Shown here in pieces: positions 1 to 5,736 of a stretch of DNA of 6,218 bases (the first letter of the stretch is position 1; every line of letters begins with the position of its first letter). Below the pieces are notes generated by a model. It did no database searches and had not been told where the DNA came from. It was given only the letters and a program-made list of their open reading frames with translations. Origin of the DNA: Muellerivita sp035541195 (GTDB taxonomy: Bacteria; Oederibacteriota; Muellerivitia; Muellerivitales; Muellerivitaceae); NCBI GenBank assembly GCA_035541195.1, contig DATKNU010000016.1, positions 1 through 6,218 of the forward strand, in the 5' to 3' direction. The position numbers were made by a program, and so were the translations under genes.

Positions 1-638
1 CCCTGATCGTGGCCGAGGGCATCGAGACCGACCGGGAGGCCGGCATGGCCTTGGAGATGGGCGTGGACATGGCCCAAGGTTATTATTTCGCCCAGCCCCA
101 GCGCCACGACCTGATCTCGGACGCCTCAGTGGAAAGGCACCTGATCCAACTCACCAGCAGCTACAAGGACAAGGTCATCCAAAGGCTCAACGTGCGGCGG
201 TTCAACCTCCGCAAATACGAGATGATGACCCGGGAGATCCAGTCCGAGCTTTCCAAGACCAACCAGGACCATTTTGAGGCCAAGCTTCAAGGGCTGGTGC
301 GGTTTTTCCCCTTGGTGGAGGGCTTTTACGTGCTGGACGAGAACGGCTTCCAAGTGACCGAGACGGTCTTTGGGGACCGCCAATTGTTCCACAAGAACCG
401 GATGATCTTCAGTCCCGTGATGAAGGGCAGCGACCACACCCTGAGGGATTATTTCTACATGCTCACCGAGGGGGGCTTGAAGAAGGTCACTTACATCACC
501 GATTCCTACATTTCAATGTCCTCGGGGAGCCTTTGCGTGACCTTCTCCCGGATTTTCAAAAGCAGGGATGAGAAAACCTTCGTGCTTTGCGTGGACATCA
601 ACACCGAGTATCTCCAGCAAATCCCCGGGAGCAACTGA
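1..638 (+). CDS. EAL-domain c-di-GMP protein with C-terminal Cache/PDC-like domain (5' end missing)
   Basis: Only the last 211 codons are visible (reading frame from base 3); the start lies left of the window. Visible residues 3-9 (VAEGIET) and 24-32 (AQGYYFAQP) are the closing motifs of an EAL domain, the family that hydrolyses or binds cyclic di-GMP. The EAL signature and most metal ligands are off the window, so it cannot be said whether the enzyme is active. A charged, probably helical linker (about 38-98) follows. Residues 101-205 then look like a Cache/PDC sensor fold: FFPLVEGFYVLDENG (101-115), HTLRDYF (145-151), SYISMSSG (168-175) and a closing strand ending in VDI (197-199). No membrane helix is visible between the domains, so this sensor part is probably cytoplasmic, somewhat as in Bacillus YkuI. 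A GGDEF or other domain may lie upstream. The EAL call is firm from motifs; the PDC call is inference from pattern. Confidence 0.85.
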   Translation, partial: LIVAEGIETDREAGMALEMGVDMAQGYYFAQPQRHDLISDASVERHLIQLTSSYKDKVIQRLNVRRFNLRKYEMMTREIQSELSKTNQDHFEAKLQGLVRFFPLVEGFYVLDENGFQVTETVFGDRQLFHKNRMIFSPVMKGSDHTLRDYFYMLTEGGLKKVTYITDSYISMSSGSLCVTFSRIFKSRDEKTFVLCVDINTEYLQQIPGSN

Positions 639-650
639 AGCCCCCGGGCT
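639..650. terminator. Small GC hairpin in the convergent gap (weak terminator candidate)
   Basis: The 38 bp between the stop codons of the EAL gene and trxB hold AGCC-CCCG-GGCT, a four-pair stem with a four-base loop. No T-tract follows on either strand, so a role as a bidirectional terminator is only suggested by its position between converging genes. Confidence 0.2.
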
Positions 651-676
651 AAAATGAGGCCGGTTGGAAAAAGCGC

Positions 677-1603
677 TTATTCGCCCTGGGCTTCCAGCCA
701 GCGCTCGGCCTCGATGGCGGCCATGCAGCCCATCCCGGCCGCCGAGATGGCTTGGCGGTAGTAATGGTCGGCCACGTCGCCGGCCGCGAAGACCCCCGGG
801 ATGTTGGTCATGGTCTTGGGCGGGTGGGGCAGTTTCAAATAGCCCACCTCGTCCATGTCCAAGACGCCCTTGAAGATGGCCGTATTGGGCGTGTGCCCGA
901 TGGCGAAGAAAAGGCCGGTGAAGGGCAGGGTCTTTTCCGCCCCGGTCTTGAGGTCCTTGACCTTGAGGCCTTCCACGGATTTTTCACCCACGATTTCCGT
1001 GATGGCGCTGTTGAGCATCCACTTGATCTTGGGGTTGTCCTGGGCGCGCTTGAGCATGACCTTGGAGGCCCGGAACTCTTCCCGGCGGTGGATCAAGGTG
1101 ACGCTCTTGGCGAAGCGGGTCAGGAAGTTGGCTTCTTCCATGGCCGAGTCCCCGCCGCCCACCACGGCGATGTCTTGGTTCTTGAAGAAAAAACCGTCGC
1201 AGGTGGCGCAGGCCGAAACCCCGTGGCCGATCATTTCCATCTCGCGGGGCACCCCGCCGTACTTGGCCGTGGCCCCGGTGGCCACGATGACGGCTTCCGA
1301 TTCGATGAGTTCGGTCTCATCCACCCACAATTTGAAGGGCTTGCTTGAAAAATCGACCTTGGTCACGAAACCGGTCTTATAGCGGGTCCCGAAGCGGGCG
1401 GCTTGTTGCTTCATGTTTTCCGTCAATTGGGGGCCCTGGATGCCCTCGGGAAACCCGGGGAAATTTTCCACTTCCGTGGTGGTCGTCAATTGGCCGCCCG
1501 GCTGGGGTCCGTCAATGAGCAGGGGACTGAGATTGGCCCGGGACGCGTAAAGGGCCGCCGTATAGCCGGCGGGACCCGAGCCGATAATGACGACTTTTTC
1601 CAT
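677..1603 (-). CDS. trxB: Thioredoxin reductase (NADPH)
   Basis: A 308-residue cytoplasmic flavoenzyme of normal family length that passes electrons from NADPH through FAD and a redox disulfide to thioredoxin. The FAD-binding GSGPAG lies at residues 8-13, and the ATG motif closing the first FAD segment at 108-110. The NADPH domain follows, with the active-site CATC (Cys132, Cys135) directly before it. GGGDSA is at 149-154, and HRREEFRAS (172-180) carries the arginines expected to read the 2'-phosphate of NADPH. The second FAD motif, AAGDV, is at 273-277. The ATG at 1603 is chosen because GGAGGA sits five bases upstream; an in-frame ATG at 1708 would add 35 unrelated residues translated from the hairpin repeats. 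The gene converges on the EAL gene and lies 239 bp after glpD on the same strand. No good promoter is visible close to its start. The call is very secure. Confidence 0.97.
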   Translation of the reverse strand: MEKVVIIGSGPAGYTAALYASRANLSPLLIDGPQPGGQLTTTTEVENFPGFPEGIQGPQLTENMKQQAARFGTRYKTGFVTKVDFSSKPFKLWVDETELIESEAVIVATGATAKYGGVPREMEMIGHGVSACATCDGFFFKNQDIAVVGGGDSAMEEANFLTRFAKSVTLIHRREEFRASKVMLKRAQDNPKIKWMLNSAITEIVGEKSVEGLKVKDLKTGAEKTLPFTGLFFAIGHTPNTAIFKGVLDMDEVGYLKLPHPPKTMTNIPGVFAAGDVADHYYRQAISAAGMGCMAAIEAERWLEAQGE

Positions 1604-1608
1604 GGAAA

Positions 1609-1614
1609 TCCTCC
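1609..1614 (-). promoter_or_regulatory. Ribosome binding site of trxB
   Basis: GGAGGA on the minus strand lies five bases before the trxB ATG. It fixes the start at 1603 and rules out the longer in-frame reading from 1708. Confidence 0.9.
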
Positions 1615-1659
1615 GTTTTAAATAGCCTTCGGGAAGGGTAGTGAAAAAAAGCGCAAATG

Positions 1660-1800
1660 ACAAGGCCCCCGCTTTCCAAAATCCGAGGATTAAAAGAAGC
1701 GGGGACAAGGCCCCTGCTTTCCTAATCTGAAGGGTAAAGGAAGCAGGGACAAGGCCCCCGCTTTCCCAATCTGAAAGTTAAAGCAGGCGGGGACTAGGCC
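1660..1800. repeat. Three tandem 44-45 bp hairpin units plus a decayed fourth edge
   Basis: Units run 1660-1704, 1705-1748 and 1749-1792; each opens with ACAAGG and is followed by the next without a gap. A fourth beginning, ACTAGGCC, ends at 1800. Within each unit a C-rich left arm pairs with a G-rich right arm: 1667-1674 with 1697-1704, 1712-1722 with 1739-1748 (one T bulged), and 1756-1763 with 1785-1792. The arms differ between units but pairing is kept: C1670-G1701 in unit 1 becomes T1715-A1745 in unit 2, and an A in unit 1 becomes a G that wobble-pairs in unit 3. The array fills most of the spacer between glpD and trxB, and no ORF there looks real. It could be a REP-like intergenic element or a structure that ends or stabilises mRNA. 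The repeat is directly visible; its function is unknown. Confidence 0.9.
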
Positions 1801-1842
1801 ATCCCTCCGCGCCCGATTCAACAAGCCGGGAGTGAAGGGTGG

Positions 1843-3420
1843 TTAGGGGCGGGGAAAAAGGAAGGTTTGATAATCCGCCAGTTCCTTTTGGCGCCGCGGC
1901 TCATCCCAGTGAAGCAACTGGGCCAAGAGGCGGGAGGCCTTTTCAGGGGCCGATCCTAACCGCGCCGGCGTATAGCCGATTTCCAGGCGGCGCAGCATCA
2001 CGTCGCCCAGGTGGACGGCTTTTTCTTCCCGGACTGCGTAAACCACTTGGGCCAAAATCTCGGGCCGGGACTCGTCGAGCTTTTCCTTTAGCGCCGGATC
2101 GGCCAGGGTCAATTCCAGGACCGATTGGGCCTTTTGCCCATAGAGCCGTGCCAAGTGGGCGGCCTGTTCCGGGTGGATGCCGTAGCGTTCGGGCCATTGG
2201 GCGAGCGAGGCTTTCTCGAAATCTTCCCAGGGGGTTTGGGGGGCTCCAGGCAGGGAAAAGGGGAGGGGTTTTAAGGGGCGATTCAGGATGCGGGCGCAGG
2301 CTTTCAAGGCCTTGCGGGCCATGGCGCGGTAAGTCGTGAGTTTGCCGCCCACGATGGTGACGCATTTGCCTTCGATCAGGAACCGGTCCTCCCGGGATAC
2401 CGAGGAAGCCGATCCTTTTTCGGTCCAGGCCAGGGGCCTCAAGCCGCTGAAGGCCGCCAAGACTTTGGCGCGGTCCCAGGACTGGCCGGGGAAAAGCCGG
2501 GAGGCCTCGCCCAGCAGGTAGCGGATTTCTTCCTCGGTGGGCGCCGTCTTGTCCGGGTCGCCCTCGTCGTCCAAATCCGTGGTGCCGACCAAACTATAGC
2601 CGCGCCAGGGAATGACGAAGATGACCCGGTTGTCGCCCCGGGTGGTGATGAGCAGGGCCTTGTCGGGCAGGACCTGATCCACCACCAGGTGGCTTCCGCG
2701 GGTTGGGCGCACCAAGGGTTTTCCCTGGGGCGCCAAAAGGGAATGGACCCGGTTGGCCCAAGGGCCGGCGGCATTGACCAGGCAGGAAGCCTTCAAGCGG
2801 CGGGATTCCCCGGTGGAGCGGTCCCGCAAGAGCAGTTCGGCCTGGTCCCCGCCCTCGTTTTTCACGGCGAGCACCTCATGGTAGTTCAGGCACCAGGCGC
2901 CGGCTTGTTCGGCCGAAAGGATGTTCTCCAAGACCAAACGGGCGTCGTTGACTTGGGCGTCATAATAAAGGCCGCAGCCCTTGAGCCCTTCGGCCCGGAG
3001 GTTGGGGGCGAAGGCCAGGGTTTCCGGGGCGGAGAACCATTGATGGCGGCGGATATTGTGGATGCCGGCCAAGAGGTCGTATAGCCAAAGCCCCATCTTG
3101 AGCATCCAGGCGGGCCGCTTATCCCCTTGATAGACGGGCAAGAGGAAGGCCAGGGGGCGCACCAAGTGGGGCGCCAGCCTCAAAAGATGGCTGCGCTCGT
3201 GCAGGGCCTCGAAGACCAAGGCGAAATTGGCCAACTCCAGGTAGCGGATGCCGCCGTGGATGAGCTTGGTGGATTTGCTGGAAGTTCCCGAGGCGAAGTC
3301 GTCCTTCTCCAAAAGCGCCACCGACAGCCCCGAGTGGGCCGCCAGGGCCGCGAGCCCCGCTCCGTTGATGCCGCCGCCGATGATGGCAAGATCCACTTGC
3401 GGGGGAAGATCTGGGTTCAT
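1843..3420 (-). CDS. glpD: FAD-dependent glycerol-3-phosphate dehydrogenase
   Basis: The 525-residue protein is of normal length for GlpD-type enzymes, which oxidise sn-glycerol 3-phosphate to dihydroxyacetone phosphate and hand the electrons to membrane quinones. It starts with the FAD-binding fold IIGGGINGAG (13-22). Family landmarks follow: SSKSTKLIHGGIRYLE (47-62), YYDAQVNDARL (152-162), NAAGPWA (216-222), GTTDLD (279-284), GLRPL (326-330), SREDRF (342-347) and GGKLTTYR (358-365). The last 130 residues form the helical C-terminal domain typical of this family (YAVREEKAVHLGDVMLRR, 461-478). There is no transmembrane helix, in keeping with a peripheral membrane enzyme. The ATG at 3420 begins just before the FAD motif. 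Its ribosome site is poor: the nearest G-run lies about 13 bases upstream inside a hairpin. No glpK, glpF or glpR is in view. The anaerobic GlpA subunit is related, but no glpB or glpC neighbour supports that name. Confidence 0.95.
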   Translation of the reverse strand: MNPDLPPQVDLAIIGGGINGAGLAALAAHSGLSVALLEKDDFASGTSSKSTKLIHGGIRYLELANFALVFEALHERSHLLRLAPHLVRPLAFLLPVYQGDKRPAWMLKMGLWLYDLLAGIHNIRRHQWFSAPETLAFAPNLRAEGLKGCGLYYDAQVNDARLVLENILSAEQAGAWCLNYHEVLAVKNEGGDQAELLLRDRSTGESRRLKASCLVNAAGPWANRVHSLLAPQGKPLVRPTRGSHLVVDQVLPDKALLITTRGDNRVIFVIPWRGYSLVGTTDLDDEGDPDKTAPTEEEIRYLLGEASRLFPGQSWDRAKVLAAFSGLRPLAWTEKGSASSVSREDRFLIEGKCVTIVGGKLTTYRAMARKALKACARILNRPLKPLPFSLPGAPQTPWEDFEKASLAQWPERYGIHPEQAAHLARLYGQKAQSVLELTLADPALKEKLDESRPEILAQVVYAVREEKAVHLGDVMLRRLEIGYTPARLGSAPEKASRLLAQLLHWDEPRRQKELADYQTFLFPRP

Positions 3421-3432
3421 GGAGCGACTCTA

Positions 3433-3447
3433 CCCCCGTCCCGGGGG
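3433..3447 (-). promoter_or_regulatory. Perfect hairpin in the glpD leader
   Basis: On the minus strand CCCCCG-GGA-CGGGGG forms a six-pair all-GC stem with a three-base loop, ending 12 bases before the glpD start codon. The G-rich arm is the only purine-rich stretch near a Shine-Dalgarno position, so folding would hide it. A role in translation control is inference. The structure faces away from any T-run on the minus strand, so it is not an obvious terminator. Confidence 0.5.
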
Positions 3448-3529
3448 CGGGGCCAAGGGGTTTTCGGTTTTTTGTCGGGTTCTAGGGCCATCTTCCGCGG
3501 TTTTTTATGCGAAAATAAACAGGGCCAAA

Positions 3530-3558
3530 TTGACGTCCTGGATTGCCCTCATTAAGAT
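3530..3558 (+). promoter_or_regulatory. Sigma-70-like promoter for tRNA-Leu and probably tig
   Basis: TTGACG at 3530-3535 matches five of six bases of the -35 box. After exactly 17 bases, TAAGAT at 3553-3558 matches four of six bases of the -10 box. Transcription would begin near 3565, about 19 bases before the mature tRNA. I see no strong terminator between the tRNA and tig, so the transcript may continue into tig. Confidence 0.7.
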
Positions 3559-3583
3559 AGACCGCTATTTTGTCCAGGCGGCC

Positions 3584-3668
3584 GCGAGGGTGGCGAAACT
3601 GGCAGACGCACCAGACTTAGGATCTGGCGGGGAAACCCATGGGGGTTCGACTCCCCCCTCTCGCACCA
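3584..3668 (+). tRNA. tRNA-Leu (anticodon UAG)
   Basis: The 85-base gene folds as a class II tRNA. The acceptor stem GCGAGGG (3584-3590) pairs with CTCTCGC (3658-3664) with one G-T wobble. The D arm closes with GCG and CGC. The anticodon stem CCAGA/TCTGG encloses the loop CTTAGGA, whose TAG at 3618-3620 reads CUA and other CUN leucine codons. The variable arm is long, with a GGG/CCC stem, as in leucine tRNAs. The T arm is GGGGG-TTCGACT-CCCCC. The discriminator A at 3665 and CCA at 3666-3668 are encoded in the DNA; A73 is the leucine identity base. It lies 86 bp before tig on the same strand. Confidence 0.97.
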
Positions 3669-3678
3669 TTCGAAATTT

Positions 3679-3715
3679 CCTGTTTTCCGCCGGAAAACGG
3701 GGCGGGTTAAGCCCG
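3679..3715 (+). promoter_or_regulatory. Two adjacent hairpins between tRNA-Leu and tig
   Basis: GTTTTCC-GCC-GGAAAAC (3682-3698) is a perfect seven-pair stem that extends outward to about ten pairs (3679-3701) with a T-G wobble. Right after it, CGGG-TTAAG-CCCG (3703-3715) can form a smaller stem. No T-tract follows the first; the next T-rich stretch is some 15 bases beyond the second. They may help process the tRNA 3' end, protect the tig 5' end, or attenuate read-through. The role is inferred. Confidence 0.45.
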
Positions 3716-3742
3716 AGGGTCCGGATAAACCATTTAACTTTT

Positions 3743-3748
3743 AAGGAG
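3743..3748 (+). promoter_or_regulatory. Ribosome binding site that sets the tig GTG start
   Basis: AAGGAG lies six bases before the GTG at 3755. It decides for this start over in-frame codons further upstream, whose reading would run through the tRNA gene. Confidence 0.9.
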
Positions 3749-3754
3749 TTTTTC

Positions 3755-5035
3755 GTGAAGATCACCGTCAGCGCCGTTTCGGGTTGTGCCAAGGACGTCC
3801 AAGTGGAGGTCCCCGCGGACCGGGTCCAAACCCGGGTGGACGACATTTACCGCCGCATCTCCCAAGAAGCCAAGTTGCCGGGCTTCCGCAAGGGCAAGGT
3901 GCCCATGGACGTCATCAAAAAAGAGTACAAGGCCAATGTTCGGGAACAGGTGCTCCAGTACGAATTGCCCGAGTTTTTCCGGGAGGCCATCCGGGACCAG
4001 AAGATCAGCCCGGTGGCCCAGCCCCGCATCACGGAGCTGAACTTCGAGGAGGGAGCCCCCCTGAAGTTCAACGCCCGGGTGGAAGTGAAGCCCCAATTCG
4101 AGATTAAAAACTACAAGGGGCTGAAGATCGACAAGGCCGACCAGCCGGTGACGGCGGCGGAAGTCGACAAGACCTTGGAAGACCTTCGGGAGCGCGGGGC
4201 CCAATTCGTCCCCCCGGCGGATGAGGCGCGCGCCGCGCAAAAGAGCGACCTGGTGGTTTTGGATTTCGACGGCCAGATCGACGGCAAGCCCTTCCCGGGC
4301 GGCAAGGCCAGCCGCTATTCGGTGGTGCTGGGGTCGGGTAATATGTTGAAGGATTTCGAGGACGCGTTGATGGGCGTGAAAAAGGGGGACACCAAGACCT
4401 TCCCGGTGAAGTTCCCCGACGATTACTTCGGCAAGGATGTGGCGGGCAAGACCGCCGACTTCACCGTGACCATCCACGAGGTGAAAGAAAAAAAGCTGCC
4501 GGCGATGGACGATGAGTTCGCCCGGGAAGTCAGCGGCCTTGCCACGGTGGCCGAGCTTCGCGCCAAGATCGAGGAAGACCTCAAGGCCCACCGGGGCGCC
4601 GAGCAAAGGGCCAAGCGGGCCGAGCAGATCGGCGAGAAGCTGATCGCCGACCATCCCTTCGACGTGCCCCAGTCCTTGGTGGACCAGGAGCACCAGCGCC
4701 TGGTGCAGCAGGGCGCCGAGCGCATGCAACGCCAGGGCCTGGACGTGAACAAACTGCCCGAAGGCCAGCAGAAGGAATTCGTCGAGAAGCTCAGGCCGGT
4801 GGCCGAACGCAACGTGCGCATGGCCCTGATCGTGGAAAAGATCAGCGAGAAGGAAAATATCCAGTCCGACGCCAAGGACTTCGACGCCTACGTGGAGAAG
4901 GTGGCCAAGAGCGTCCACCAGGCCCCGGACGTGGTCCGGCGCTATATCCAGCAGCAGGACAGCCAGGAGTCGATCCAGGATTTCATTCGTTACGAGAAAA
5001 CCATGGATTTCCTCATCGCGCAGGCCAAGGGCTGA
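3755..5035 (+). CDS. tig: Trigger factor, ribosome-bound chaperone and peptidyl-prolyl isomerase
   Basis: The 426-residue protein, near the usual 430 or so, binds the ribosome exit tunnel and shelters newly made chains; its isomerase domain turns proline peptide bonds. The N-terminal ribosome-binding domain (about 1-115) carries the signature GFRKGKVP at 43-50. The FKBP-like isomerase domain spans about 160-245, with DLVVLDFDG (165-173) and FPVKFPDDY (216-224). The helical C-terminal substrate-binding domain (about 250-426) is rich in charged and glutamine residues. Translation starts at a GTG with a strong ribosome site. A longer in-frame reading back to 3248 crosses the tRNA and is not real. 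It follows tRNA-Leu and precedes clpP by 90 bp, the common tig-clpP-clpX order. No clear terminator follows it. Confidence 0.97.
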   Translation: MKITVSAVSGCAKDVQVEVPADRVQTRVDDIYRRISQEAKLPGFRKGKVPMDVIKKEYKANVREQVLQYELPEFFREAIRDQKISPVAQPRITELNFEEGAPLKFNARVEVKPQFEIKNYKGLKIDKADQPVTAAEVDKTLEDLRERGAQFVPPADEARAAQKSDLVVLDFDGQIDGKPFPGGKASRYSVVLGSGNMLKDFEDALMGVKKGDTKTFPVKFPDDYFGKDVAGKTADFTVTIHEVKEKKLPAMDDEFAREVSGLATVAELRAKIEEDLKAHRGAEQRAKRAEQIGEKLIADHPFDVPQSLVDQEHQRLVQQGAERMQRQGLDVNKLPEGQQKEFVEKLRPVAERNVRMALIVEKISEKENIQSDAKDFDAYVEKVAKSVHQAPDVVRRYIQQQDSQESIQDFIRYEKTMDFLIAQAKG

Positions 5036-5055
5036 GGGGAATTGCGGCTGGGCGG

Positions 5056-5061
5056 CTTGAA
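5056..5061 (+). promoter_or_regulatory. Possible -35 element ahead of clpP
   Basis: CTTGAA matches the -35 box of heat-shock sigma-32 promoters, which often drive clpP. No CCCCAT-like -10 box follows at the right distance. Read as sigma-70 (TTGAAT, 5057-5062), the best -10 is a weak TAGCTT at 18 bases. This is a lead only. Confidence 0.2.
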
Positions 5062-5115
5062 TTCGAGGCGGTGTTTTTCTTAGCTTGTGGGGCGTGACTT
5101 TACATCCGATGACCG

Positions 5116-5120
5116 GGAGG
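5116..5120 (+). promoter_or_regulatory. Ribosome binding site of clpP
   Basis: GGAGG lies five bases before the ATG at 5126. No such site precedes the in-frame GTG at 5087, so the shorter protein is preferred. Confidence 0.85.
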
Positions 5121-5125
5121 GTTTT

Positions 5126-5728
5126 ATGGGCTTGATTCCGATGGTGGTGGAACAGACGAACCGAGGGGAGCGGGCCTATGACATCTATTCCCGTCTTTTG
5201 AAGGACCGCATCGTGGTGCTGGGCACGCCCATCAACGACGACGTGGCCAACATCATCATCGCCCAGCTCCTGTTCCTGGATTCGGAGGACCCGGACAAGG
5301 ACATCAACCTCTACGTCAACAGCCCGGGCGGCGTGGTGTCCGCGGGGCTCGCCATTTATGACACCATCCAGTTCCTCAAGGCCCCGGTGTCCACCATCTG
5401 CATGGGCCAGGCGGCCAGCATGGGGGCCGTGCTTTTGGCCGCGGGGGCCAAGGGCAAACGCTTTTCATTGCCCAACGCCCGGGTCATGATCCACCAGCCT
5501 TCGGGCGGCGCCCAGGGCCAGGCCACGGACATCCTGATCCAGGCCCAGGAAATCCAGAAAACCAAGCTCCAATTGAACCAAATTCTTTCCCTCCATACGG
5601 GCCAATCCCTTGATAAGATTGAGAAGGACGTGGAAAGGGACCATTTCTTGTCCGCCGACGAGGCCAAGGCCTATGGACTGGTGGACGAGGTGATCGTGAA
5701 GCGGCCGGAAGTCAAGAAAGACAAGTAA
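5126..5728 (+). CDS. clpP: ATP-dependent Clp protease proteolytic subunit
   Basis: A 200-residue serine peptidase that forms the barrel-shaped tetradecamer fed by ClpX or ClpA. The catalytic triad is visible: Ser98 in GQAASMGA (95-102), His123 in MIHQP (121-125) and Asp172 in ERDHFLS (170-176). The axial N-terminal segment IPMVVEQ (4-10) and the oxyanion-side motif NSPGG (65-69) are intact. The protein begins almost where the mature E. coli enzyme begins, so it lacks the usual short propeptide. Reading from the GTG at 5087 would add 13 residues resembling such a propeptide, but without a ribosome site. Eight bases separate it from clpX, which points to co-transcription. A heat-shock link is plausible from the family but not shown here. 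Confidence 0.97.
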   Translation: MGLIPMVVEQTNRGERAYDIYSRLLKDRIVVLGTPINDDVANIIIAQLLFLDSEDPDKDINLYVNSPGGVVSAGLAIYDTIQFLKAPVSTICMGQAASMGAVLLAAGAKGKRFSLPNARVMIHQPSGGAQGQATDILIQAQEIQKTKLQLNQILSLHTGQSLDKIEKDVERDHFLSADEAKAYGLVDEVIVKRPEVKKDK

Positions 5729-5736
5729 GGACCTTT

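Noticed and set aside
1604..1659. A promoter for trxB (TTTTCA-17-TATTTA on the minus strand)
   Set aside because: The -10 match is poor, and transcription would begin inside the ribosome binding site, leaving almost no leader.
1604..1708. A 35-residue N-terminal extension of thioredoxin reductase resembling a hydrophobic leader
   Set aside because: It is translated from the first hairpin unit and has no ribosome site. The normal start at 1603 has a near-perfect one, and the FAD motif lies at the expected distance from it.
1660..1800. A CRISPR array
   Set aside because: The units abut without unique spacers, the inner sequences are themselves similar, and no cas gene is nearby.
1839..2365. 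Open frames on both strands inside the glpD 3' half
   Set aside because: They are Arg/Pro/Gly-rich shadow frames within a gene whose product is clearly identified.
3248..3754. An N-terminal extension of trigger factor in the same frame
   Set aside because: It runs antisense to the start of glpD and through the tRNA gene. Trigger factor homology begins at the GTG at 3755, which has its own ribosome site.
3734..4918. A 394-codon open frame antisense to tig
   Set aside because: It mirrors the third-position GC bias of tig. Its translation is dominated by Leu, His, Gly and Val repeats, shows no known motif, and tig itself is certain.
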